A stretch of DNA of 13,093 nucleotides from Flavobacteriales bacterium UBA7690 (lineage in GTDB: Bacteria > Bacteroidota > Bacteroidia > Flavobacteriales_F > PHOS-HE28), in the NCBI GenBank assembly GCA_002482775.1, contig DLGQ01000053.1, positions 192 through 13,284 on the forward strand, in the 5' to 3' direction. The notes beneath the pieces were generated by a model. It was not told where the DNA came from. It worked only from the letters and a program-made list of their open reading frames with translations, and did no database searches. The position numbers were made by a program, and so were the translations under genes. This document shows, in pieces, positions 1 through 5,256 of this stretch. The first letter of the stretch is position 1. Every line of letters starts with the position of its first letter.

Positions 1-1
1 T

Positions 2-355
2 CGCGGCGCCAAGGTGATCGCCACAAGCTTCGCCGACATCGGCTTCGACGTGGACATCGGTCCGCTGTTCCAAACGCCGCAGGAAGTGGCCAAGCAGGCC
101 ATCGAGAACGATGTGCACGTGCTGGGCATCAGCAGCCTCGCCGGTGGCCACAAGACCCTGGTGCCGGAGGTGATCAAGGAACTGCGCGAGACCTACAACA
201 GGCCCGATATCCTCGTGGTGGCCGGTGGCGTGATCCCACCGAACGACTACGATTTCCTGAAACAGGCCGGGTGTTTTGATGTGTATGGGCCGGGGACGCG
301 GATACCGGTGGCGGCGCGATCGATCATCAACGCGTTGATGGATCGATCGTCGTAG
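2..355 (+). CDS. mutB: Methylmalonyl-CoA mutase, C-terminal end (5' partial)
   Basis: This is the last 117 residues of the cobalamin-binding domain of methylmalonyl-CoA mutase, which interconverts (R)-methylmalonyl-CoA and succinyl-CoA in propionate metabolism. The reading begins RGAKVIATSFADIGFDVDIG, which in this family directly follows the DxHxxG motif, so the axial histidine ligand of B12 lies just outside the window. Family signatures seen are GPLFQTPQEVA, SSLAGGHKTLVPEV and VVAGGVIPPNDYDF, together the usual Rossmann-like B12 fold. The gene continues upstream; an internal GTG at 14 is not the true start. A free-standing B12 subunit or a related acyl-CoA mutase cannot be excluded. The TAG stop (353-355) lies within a palindromic repeat shared with the next gene, so the natural C-terminus may have been altered. 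Confidence 0.9.
   Translation, partial: RGAKVIATSFADIGFDVDIGPLFQTPQEVAKQAIENDVHVLGISSLAGGHKTLVPEVIKELRETYNRPDILVVAGGVIPPNDYDFLKQAGCFDVYGPGTRIPVAARSIINALMDRSS
317..349. repeat. Near-perfect palindrome at the mutase 3' end
   Basis: Bases 317-332 and 333-349 are reverse complements except for one extra base in the right arm (CGATCGATC-ATCAACG against CGTTGATGGATCGATCG). The transcript could fold into a long hairpin with a CGCG loop inside the last dozen mutase codons. No T-run follows, so it is not a classical intrinsic terminator. It may still slow or end transcription, or protect the mRNA 3' end. Confidence 0.6.
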
Positions 356-378
356 CGTCGACCCACTGGGTCGACCCG
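351..378 (+). repeat. REP-like palindromic repeat, copy 1
   Basis: The core at 357-375, GTCGACCCACTGGGTCGAC, has 9-bp arms around a single C. The full 28-nt block (351-378) is the exact reverse complement of 682-709 inside the transposase gene; the match stops on both sides. The block includes the mutase stop codon (353-355) and ends 7 nt before the transposase ATG, so it forms most of the 5' leader of that gene. Palindromes next to a RAYT gene are the known arrangement for REP elements and the enzyme thought to mobilise them. Confidence 0.85.
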
Positions 379-385
379 TGATGCG

Positions 386-940
386 ATGGACCAACCGCCG
401 AAATACCACAAACACATTCGCCTGCGCGGGAATGATTACCGGCAGGGCGTGTATTTCGTGACGTTGTGTACCATGCTGCGGCAGGAATTGTTCGGTCGCA
501 TTATGGGCGCTGGAACAGATGCCCTGATGGAATTGAACGACGTGGGCCGCATCGTGGATGAATGCTGGCGGGCGATCCCGGACCATTTCGCGCATGCGCG
601 GTTGGATCAAACGCAGATCATGCCTGATCATTTGCATGGCATATTGGTTTTGGCGCCCGTACAACCGTTGCAACAACCTGTCGGGTCGACCCAGTGGGTC
701 GACGCTACGGGTGCATCGAACGAGGTCGGCGGTAGGCCGCGCGGACCCGTTCCCGGTTCGTTGGGTTCGATCATCGCGGCATTCAAATCGGAAACGACCA
801 AACGCATCAACCGGCTGAACGGCATCACCGGACAACGCCTGTGGCAACCGGGCTATTACGAACGCGCCATCCGCCAACAGGGTGGCGAGTACGGGCGCAT
901 CGCGCAATACATTGCGGAGAATCCGGCGAACTGGCGATGA
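386..940 (+). CDS. REP-associated tyrosine transposase (RAYT, Y1/HUH family)
   Basis: This 184-residue protein belongs to the TnpA_REP branch of IS200-like Y1 transposases, single-strand DNA nucleases thought to act on REP palindromes. The N-terminus carries the family pattern RLRGNDYRQGVYFVTLCT (13-30). The HUH metal motif is MPDHLHG at 79-85 (H82, H84). The conserved block GSLGSIIAAFKSETTKRIN starts near 124, and the C-terminus has WQPGYYERAIR and YIAENP (175-180); Y175 is the likely catalytic tyrosine, by comparison with the family. Residues 99-108 (VGSTQWVDAT), between the HUH motif and the GSII block, are encoded by the second copy of the repeat found just upstream. The ATG at 386 lies 30 nt after the mutase stop with no clear Shine-Dalgarno site. 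No IS ends are visible, as expected for single-copy domesticated RAYTs. The ORF is intact. Confidence 0.92.
   Translation: MDQPPKYHKHIRLRGNDYRQGVYFVTLCTMLRQELFGRIMGAGTDALMELNDVGRIVDECWRAIPDHFAHARLDQTQIMPDHLHGILVLAPVQPLQQPVGSTQWVDATGASNEVGGRPRGPVPGSLGSIIAAFKSETTKRINRLNGITGQRLWQPGYYERAIRQQGGEYGRIAQYIAENPANWR
682..709 (-). repeat. REP-like palindromic repeat, copy 2, inside the transposase gene
   Basis: This is a 28-nt exact inverted copy of 351-378, with palindrome core GTCGACCCAGTGGGTCGAC at 685-703. It is read through as coding DNA (codons 99-108) without breaking the frame. In this orientation all three forward frames are free of stops. The opposite orientation has a TAG in one frame, which is the one used by the mutase. 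Confidence 0.85.
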
Positions 941-965
941 CGCCAAGCTCTGTGGGATTCGCCCC

Positions 966-1496
966 ATGCATACATTCAGGACAATGACCACCAACGAATA
1001 CTTCGACAATCACATTCCACATCGACTGAATCTGCTCATCGCCTTTCGCACACGGTACTCCGACCGTCATGGATCAACGCGGTCGTTGGACCCTGAGCTT
1101 TATCGTGATTTGTTTCGTTGCGCAAAAGACATCTGCTTCGTCATGACCCGGTTCTTCTGCCATGAACTTGGAGTTACCCTTGATCGGAAGACCCAGCAGC
1201 TAAAAGACTACGGCGATTGGACTAGCACACACGGCACTGAGCGTGTCCAACTTAGCGCTATCACCAGCGATCATCGATGCTCCACACTTATTCTGATGCT
1301 CAAGGCCGCGAACGGTGCGGTTGCCCATATGGACGACCAAAGGGTAGATCACTATTTCAAAACACAACAAGAGGAACAGGAGATAATCTCAATCATCGAT
1401 TGGATCGAACAACTGGTTTCACAGCACCTCTATAAAATAGCTGCTCGCGATCTGGCATCCTCCATGGCACTGCCAAACAATGTCATGGTCAGATAG
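966..1496 (+). CDS. Hypothetical protein, A+T-richer than its neighbours
   Basis: I do not recognise this family. From the ATG at 966 it encodes 176 residues; the in-frame ATG at 984 (MTTNEYFDNHIPHRL) is an equally good start. A start at 882 would overlap the transposase by 59 nt and is less likely. The protein looks soluble and mostly helical, with no signal peptide or membrane segment. Visible stretches are RLNLLIAFRTRYSD, a Cys/Phe-rich part (CAKDICFVMTRFFCHELG) and ANGAVAHMDD, which faintly recalls the RxxxxH region of HEPN-type helical domains, though not enough to assign it. Codon use is visibly richer in A and T than in the genes on either side. With the neighbouring RAYT and hipBA this suggests an accessory, possibly transferred gene. 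The stop is followed directly by a hairpin. Confidence 0.6.
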   Translation: MHTFRTMTTNEYFDNHIPHRLNLLIAFRTRYSDRHGSTRSLDPELYRDLFRCAKDICFVMTRFFCHELGVTLDRKTQQLKDYGDWTSTHGTERVQLSAITSDHRCSTLILMLKAANGAVAHMDDQRVDHYFKTQQEEQEIISIIDWIEQLVSQHLYKIAARDLASSMALPNNVMVR

Positions 1497-1636
1497 CCCG
1501 CTTCGGGCCTTCGCTGCTCGCACATTTCGCGTGACGGATTGGACCGGAAAGCCCGCAAGCCCTGTAATCAGGGCGCGGACTTGGAGGGGAAAGCCGGACC
1601 CCGGCTGCTTTTGAGCCGGGGGCACGCCCTACCCTC
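1496..1636. other. Hairpin-rich intergenic segment, possible structured RNA or repeat
   Basis: The gap 1497-1828 has no convincing gene. Its first part holds three clear inverted repeats. At 1496-1508, GCCCG/CGGGC flank a 3-nt loop, right at the upstream stop codon. At 1553-1578, CCGC-AA-GCCCTG-TAAT-CAGGGC-GCGG forms 10 paired bases with an AA bulge. At 1599-1621, CCCCGGCT and AGCCGGGG flank a 7-nt loop GCTTTTG, and GAGGG (1584-1588) can pair with CCCTC (1632-1636) around that hairpin. The density and perfection of the stems suggest a structured RNA, a mobile palindromic element or a terminator region. No known RNA class is recognised, and the orientation is unknown. Confidence 0.45.
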
Positions 1637-1648
1637 GCACTCTCTCAC

Positions 1649-1684
1649 CGTTCGGCTCCGCTCAGGGCATGCTCAGGACGACAT
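1649..1684 (-). repeat. Possible dispersed intergenic repeat (CCTGAGC type)
   Basis: Read on the minus strand, this stretch contains GTCGTCCTGAGC followed by CCCTGAGCGGAGCCGAAC. It resembles the short 'GTCATCCTGAGC...GGAGTCGAAGG' repeats that I recall scattered in intergenic DNA of many bacteria, including Bacteroidota. Within it GCTCAGG occurs twice (1660-1666 and 1671-1677). Only one such block is in this window, so repetition cannot be shown here. Confidence 0.35.
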
Positions 1685-1714
1685 CATTAGTGTTGCTCGA
1701 AGCCATCTCTGTTA

Positions 1715-1750
1715 GCAACTTGTTGCCTATATGATGCTCATGGGCATCAT
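1715..1750. promoter_or_regulatory. Paired palindromes upstream of hipBA, candidate operator
   Basis: Two inverted repeats lie close together: GCAAC-TT-GTTGC at 1715-1726 and ATGATGC-TCATGG-GCATCAT at 1731-1750. They end about 30 bp before a TATAATTG box and about 80 bp before hipB. HipB-type XRE repressors bind palindromes in their own promoter, so these are natural candidates for autoregulation. The site sequence differs from the E. coli HipB operator; the assignment rests on position and symmetry only. Confidence 0.4.
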
Positions 1751-1779
1751 TTGAATGCAACAGAGCTGGAGAAAATGCG

Positions 1780-1787
1780 TATAATTG
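1780..1787 (+). promoter_or_regulatory. Candidate -7/-10 box of the hipBA promoter
   Basis: TATAATTG matches the Bacteroidota -7 consensus TAnnTTTG at all but one fixed position and also resembles a classical TATAAT. It would place the transcript start about 35 nt before the hipB ATG. A TTTG at 1750-1753 overlaps the end of the upstream palindrome, but its 26-nt spacing is longer than the usual spacing of about 20 nt, so the -33 element is uncertain. Confidence 0.35.
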
Positions 1788-1828
1788 TGGGGTGAAAGCC
1801 GCGTTATTGAACTGAAACACCGTTTACG

Positions 1829-2194
1829 ATGGCTGCAAGCAACATCAACTGGAAGGTCATGAAGGACGCCGCGGTGGTGGCGCAACTGGGCAAGGAGTTG
1901 CGGCGCATGCGGCTGGAGCGCAACCAGAGCCAGGCCGAGGTGGCCGAGCGCGCGGGCCTGGACCGCACCACCGTGGTAAAGCTGGAGGCCGGTCGCGCCG
2001 CTACGTTGCAAACGGTGGTGCAGGTGCTTCGCGCCATGGACCGCCTTGAGCTGCTGGATGCCTTCCACCAGGAGCCGCAACCCACGCCGTACATGTTGGT
2101 GGAGGCGCAAGAGAAGTACCTGAAGAAGCAGCGCAAACGCGCGGGGCGCAAGCAGCCGGATGTGGCTCCGCCTAAACCGAAGAGCACATGGTAA
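1829..2194 (+). CDS. hipB: HipB-like XRE-family antitoxin/repressor
   Basis: This 121-residue DNA-binding protein is the expected antitoxin of the HipA kinase encoded next to it. The helix-turn-helix of the XRE/Cro type spans about residues 18-75: LGKELRRMRLERNQSQAEVA, then ERAGLDRTTVVKLEAG with the recognition helix, then the LQTVVQVLRAMDRLELLDAF helices. The tail (about 92-121) is basic and proline-rich (KKQRKRAGRK...PPKPKSTW), similar in style to the unstructured R/K-rich tails of HipA-partnered regulators, and it ends in Trp. The stop overlaps the hipA start by 7 nt, typical of translational coupling. It probably represses its own operon through the palindromes upstream and holds HipA inactive. 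The ATG at 1829 leaves a short N-terminal extension before the HTH. Confidence 0.85.
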   Translation: MAASNINWKVMKDAAVVAQLGKELRRMRLERNQSQAEVAERAGLDRTTVVKLEAGRAATLQTVVQVLRAMDRLELLDAFHQEPQPTPYMLVEAQEKYLKKQRKRAGRKQPDVAPPKPKSTW

Positions 2195-3501
2195 CGCACG
2201 CGAAAGTGCTGCTGTGGGGCAAGACGGTGGGCCTTGTGGTGTGGGACGACCAACTGCACCGGGCCACGTTCCAGTTCGACCGGTCGTTCACGCGCAGCGG
2301 GCTGGATGTGGCGCCAGTGATGATGCCGCTGGCGAAGGCGCGCGGCGGCGAGGAGGTGTTCAGCTTCGGCAATTTGCGCGATGAGACCTTCAAGGGGCTG
2401 CCGGGTCTGCTGGCCGATTGCCTACCGGACCGTTTCGGCGATACGCTGCTGAACGCGTGGCTGCGCGGGCAGAAGCGCGATGTTGGATCAGCAAACCCCG
2501 TGGAGAAGCTGTGCTACCTGGGGCATCGTGGCATGGGCGCGCTGGAGTTCGAACCCAGTCACGGTGAACTGGAGGCGAGCAGCGAGGCCTTGCAGATCGA
2601 TGAGCTGGTGCGTGTGGCGCGCGACGTGATGACGCAGAAGGAAGCATTCAAGACCAGTCGCAAGAAGGGCGAGCAGGAAGCGCTGCTGGACATCATTCAA
2701 GTGGGCACGAGCGCCGGTGGTGCGCGGGCGAAGGCGATCGTGGCGTACAACGATAAGACCGGCGAGGTGCGCAGCGGGCAGATCGATGGCCTAGAGGGTT
2801 TCACCTACTGCCTGATCAAGTTCGATGGCGTGACGAACACGGCCTTGGGCGATCCGAAGGGCTACGGCCGCATCGAGTACGCGTACCACCTGATGGCGGT
2901 GGCGAGCGGGATCAGCATGATGCCCAGTACACTGCTGGAGGAACACGGTCGCGCGCACTTCCTGACGCAGCGTTTCGACCGGGTGCAACACGCGAAAACC
3001 GGTGAGCAGGTGCGCTTACACATGGCCACGCTCTGCGGGCTGGGTCACCTCGATTTCAACGACCCGCTGCGTTACAGCTACGAGGATGCCTTCGCGATGA
3101 TGCGCATGCTGGGCCTACCCTACCCCGATGCCGTGGAGTTCTTCCGGCGCATGTGCTTCAACGTGATCGCGTGCAACTGCGACGACCACACGAAGAACAC
3201 GTCGTTCCTGATGGACCCGCAGGGCACATGGCACCTCTCCCCTGCCTACGACATCACCTTCGCGTACGACCCGAAGAACATTTGGTTGAAGCAGCACCAG
3301 ATGAGCATCAATGGCAAACGATCGGACATCACGCGCGCTGATCTGCTGGTGGTGGCGAAGGAGATGAACATCAAGAAGGCTGATACGATCATTGACGAGG
3401 TGGTGGCGGGCGTGAAGAAGTGGAAGACGTTCGCGAAGAAGGCCGAGATGGATGTGAAGCAGGTGGAGGCGATAAAGGCGCTGCTGATGGTGAAGATCTG
3501 A
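2188..3501 (+). CDS. hipA: HipA-family serine/threonine kinase toxin
   Basis: This 437-residue protein has the full HipA layout: an N-terminal HipA_N/couple_hipA part (about 3-120) and the HipA_C kinase core. In E. coli HipA phosphorylates glutamyl-tRNA synthetase, stops translation and promotes persistence; the target here is unknown. The Gly-rich loop is GTSAGGARAK (173-182), where S175 may correspond to the self-phosphorylated Ser150 of E. coli HipA. The catalytic loop is NCDDHTKN (330-337), with D332 the likely catalytic Asp. The metal-binding motif SPAYDI (351-356) carries D355. All key residues are present, so the kinase looks intact rather than decayed. It overlaps hipB by 7 nt. Some Bacteroidota split this protein into two or three genes; here it is single. 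Confidence 0.9.
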   Translation: MVTHAKVLLWGKTVGLVVWDDQLHRATFQFDRSFTRSGLDVAPVMMPLAKARGGEEVFSFGNLRDETFKGLPGLLADCLPDRFGDTLLNAWLRGQKRDVGSANPVEKLCYLGHRGMGALEFEPSHGELEASSEALQIDELVRVARDVMTQKEAFKTSRKKGEQEALLDIIQVGTSAGGARAKAIVAYNDKTGEVRSGQIDGLEGFTYCLIKFDGVTNTALGDPKGYGRIEYAYHLMAVASGISMMPSTLLEEHGRAHFLTQRFDRVQHAKTGEQVRLHMATLCGLGHLDFNDPLRYSYEDAFAMMRMLGLPYPDAVEFFRRMCFNVIACNCDDHTKNTSFLMDPQGTWHLSPAYDITFAYDPKNIWLKQHQMSINGKRSDITRADLLVVAKEMNIKKADTIIDEVVAGVKKWKTFAKKAEMDVKQVEAIKALLMVKI

Positions 3502-3535
3502 TGCACAAACGCGATCCACTTACGATCTTCGTTCC

Positions 3536-4279
3536 ATGGGCTTGATCACTTGGTTCCGGGAGGCGCGCGAGCGGTGGAAGTTGCACGGCGTTTCGCATGC
3601 GCATTTCATGGAACGACGGACCAACGGCAAAGTGGAACACCATTTCTTCCGCTTGTGGAACGGCCGACAGATCGAATCCTTCAGCGGTGCTCCGGGGCGC
3701 TACGGGCGACCGATGACCGGCGGAAGCGTGAACGTTGCCGGAGCTTTGGCGGAGATCCAAGAGCGCCTTGCATGGAAGTTGAAAGAGGGCTTCGTGGAGG
3801 GGGAAGGACCGGACTGGTGGAAGAAAGGTGAATACCCACCCGCAGCAGAAGGGCCGGACTTCTTCGAAGATCCGGACCACCACGAATGGGATGATGTGAA
3901 AGTGAAGGAAGCAGATACGTGGACGCATAGCGGGATGTACCTGATGTGGATGGATTCGCGCGGATTCCTGGCCCCACCGGAAGATGCGGACGACATGGCC
4001 AAACTGGACCGCGCCCGCAAACGCGAGATCACTCCGGGTGCCTACTTCGGAGCGGTCCTAGGCGGCTGGTTCGGGCCGGAAGAACTTACGGACGAAGGGC
4101 TCGCCTTCACACGCAACTATTACACGGACAAGGGCTACAAGGCGGATTACCGTGCCCATGTATTGAAACCTCGTAGCAATTTCTACAGCGGTTCGGATTC
4201 GTGGGAGACGTATGATGTGATCGCCCCGGTGCTGGATGAGCGCTATGCTGCTTGGAAGGAGGCGCAACAATTGAAATGA
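3536..4279 (+). CDS. WGR-like / DUF7832-like protein of unknown function
   Basis: This 247-residue cytoplasmic-looking protein is without signal peptide or membrane helix. Residues about 24-87 (RTNGKVEHHFFRLWNGRQIE ... GRYGRP ... ERLAWKLKEGF) read like a WGR domain, a small fold found in PARPs and in bacterial proteins. The Trp of the name-giving motif is replaced by Tyr (YGR). Residues about 117-241 (EWDDVKVKEA, THSGMYLMWMDSRGF, then DSWETYDVIAPVLDERYAAW) resemble DUF7832, a domain in uncharacterised bacterial proteins often met near polymorphic-toxin or immunity genes. Both assignments are from memory of family patterns and are tentative. It starts 34 nt after hipA on the same strand, so co-transcription is possible, but no functional link is shown. 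Confidence 0.7.
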   Translation: MGLITWFREARERWKLHGVSHAHFMERRTNGKVEHHFFRLWNGRQIESFSGAPGRYGRPMTGGSVNVAGALAEIQERLAWKLKEGFVEGEGPDWWKKGEYPPAAEGPDFFEDPDHHEWDDVKVKEADTWTHSGMYLMWMDSRGFLAPPEDADDMAKLDRARKREITPGAYFGAVLGGWFGPEELTDEGLAFTRNYYTDKGYKADYRAHVLKPRSNFYSGSDSWETYDVIAPVLDERYAAWKEAQQLK

Positions 4280-4301
4280 CCGTCGCTGATCGACATTGAC
4301 C

Positions 4302-4571
4302 ATGCAAGTGATCCGCGCAATGCTGCCTACTGATGTTCCTGCGGCGCATGCGATCCGCTTGCGTGTGCGCGAGAACCGACTGAGCGACCCATCGGTGGTG
4401 ACGAAGCAGGATTACCACGACTTCATGGCGCGCGATACGATGAGTTGGGTGCATGAACTCGACGGCGTGATCACCGGCTTCGTGATGGTGGATCCCGGCT
4501 CAGAGGCCGGGACAGGTGTGGAGAAGCGAACCTGTGGGCGCTGTTCGTGGGGAAGAGCCAGCAGAGCCTAG
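4302..4571 (+). pseudogene. GNAT N-acetyltransferase remnant, frameshifted and truncated
   Basis: The first 64 codons read as the N-terminal half of a GNAT acetyltransferase: MQVIRAMLPTDVPAAHAIRL, RENRLSDPSVVTKQDY, then WVHELDGVITGFVMVD. The frame then runs into a Cys/Arg-rich nonsense tail and stops at 4569-4571. The expected next strand, EANLWALFV, is present in another frame from 4523, so a net indel that is not a multiple of three lies between 4494 and 4522. A GC-rich palindrome sits exactly there (4493-4512). The acetyl-CoA-binding loop and everything beyond WALFV are missing, and the ORF meets the convergent ceramidase gene end-on with a 4-nt overlap. The protein cannot be active. The ATG at 4302 is preferred over a TTG at 4296. 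Confidence 0.75.
4493..4512. repeat. Short GC-rich palindrome at the GNAT frameshift
   Basis: TCCCGGC (4493-4499) and GCCGGGA (4506-4512) flank a 6-nt loop TCAGAG. On the minus strand it reads TGTCCCGGCCTCTGAGCCGG followed by GATC, much like the dispersed GTCATCCCGGCCTTGAGCCG-type palindromes known from many bacterial genomes. The hairpin at 1599-1621 shares the CCCGGCT...GCCGGG arms. Insertion of such a repeat would explain the frameshift. Confidence 0.45.
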
Positions 4572-5236
4572 GAGGCTTTCGCCAAGCGCCGATCATCAAG
4601 CCAAATGTAGCCGAGGATGAAGAACACGGCACTGGCGCCACCGGCGTGCCAGAGCCAGTGCGTACCCATGGGCATCCAGCGCATGCTCTCGTGATGATCC
4701 AGGCTGCGGAAGGTGACCGCCAAGGCAAAAAGGCCCACCGAAGTAGCCAGCCACCGCCAGTGTACAAAGTTGTTCCGGCGGAGGTGCAGCAGAATGGGCA
4801 GAAGCACCATCACACCCATGGCTGCATAACCGGTGTTCATCACCACGGTGGGCGAAAAGGCCGATCGCAGCATGAAGTAGCGCACTACGAAAGGTGCCGC
4901 GAAAAGGAGAACGACCCACGGCCATGCAAGGCCTGCTCTGCGCGCGAAGAGGGCCATGCACGCGGTGGTGAGCACCACGATCGGCACCCAATCCATCAGC
5001 AGCCAAGCCTCGTGCGAACGTGTGCCGTGGTACACCGTACCGCCCACGAAACCGATGAAGAGCACCGGCAGTGCGAACGCTAGGAAGCGATGCCGCTGTG
5101 GTGCCCGGTACACGTGCCAGGCCCAGAACAGCGCGACGAAGAGGAACACGAGGTTGCTCCAAGTGTTCCACGGTTCAACGGGCAGGCGGCCCATGAGGGT
5201 TTCGCGGTAGATGGGTCCGCTATCGTGCGGCTGCAT
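4568..5236 (-). CDS. Ceramidase-family (CREST) membrane hydrolase
   Basis: This 222-residue, multi-helix inner-membrane protein of the alkaline ceramidase/CREST superfamily belongs to a group of metal-dependent amide hydrolases acting within the membrane. Characteristic motifs appear in order: EPWNTWSNL at 21-29, GGTVYHGT at 65-72 with H70, MDW at 81-83 with D82, and HWLWH at 193-197 with H193 and H197. The histidines and the aspartate correspond to the zinc and active-site positions of the family; the serine usually seen before the first His region appears to be replaced by Thr. Hydrophobic segments fill the remainder, about seven in all. The start at 5236 (MQPHDSGPIYRETLMG) is preferred, because an upstream ATG at 5278 would overlap the preceding gene. 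The true lipid substrate is unknown. It lies 20 nt after the spermidine-synthase-like gene, probably in one transcript. Confidence 0.8.
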   Translation of the reverse strand: MQPHDSGPIYRETLMGRLPVEPWNTWSNLVFLFVALFWAWHVYRAPQRHRFLAFALPVLFIGFVGGTVYHGTRSHEAWLLMDWVPIVVLTTACMALFARRAGLAWPWVVLLFAAPFVVRYFMLRSAFSPTVVMNTGYAAMGVMVLLPILLHLRRNNFVHWRWLATSVGLFALAVTFRSLDHHESMRWMPMGTHWLWHAGGASAVFFILGYIWLDDRRLAKAS

Positions 5237-5256
5237 GGGTGGAAGGAACGAAAAGT

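Noticed and set aside
932..945. TGGCG-ATGA-CGCCA hairpin over the transposase stop codon
   Set aside because: Only five base pairs with no T-run. It is too weak to call a terminator or element end.
1496..1760. Integron attC site, retron msr-msd or group II intron remnant
   Set aside because: No proper GTTRRRY/RYYYAAC pair, no reverse transcriptase nearby and no domain V-like sequence. Only generic hairpins can be supported.
1727..2259. Minus-strand ORFs antisense to hipB
   Set aside because: No recognisable motif. The plus-strand HTH protein with overlap into hipA explains the DNA.
4547..5083. 178-codon plus-strand ORF antisense to the ceramidase gene
   Set aside because: Low-complexity His/Gly/Arg-rich shadow of the membrane protein frame. 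The minus-strand reading has conserved motifs and hydrophobic segments.
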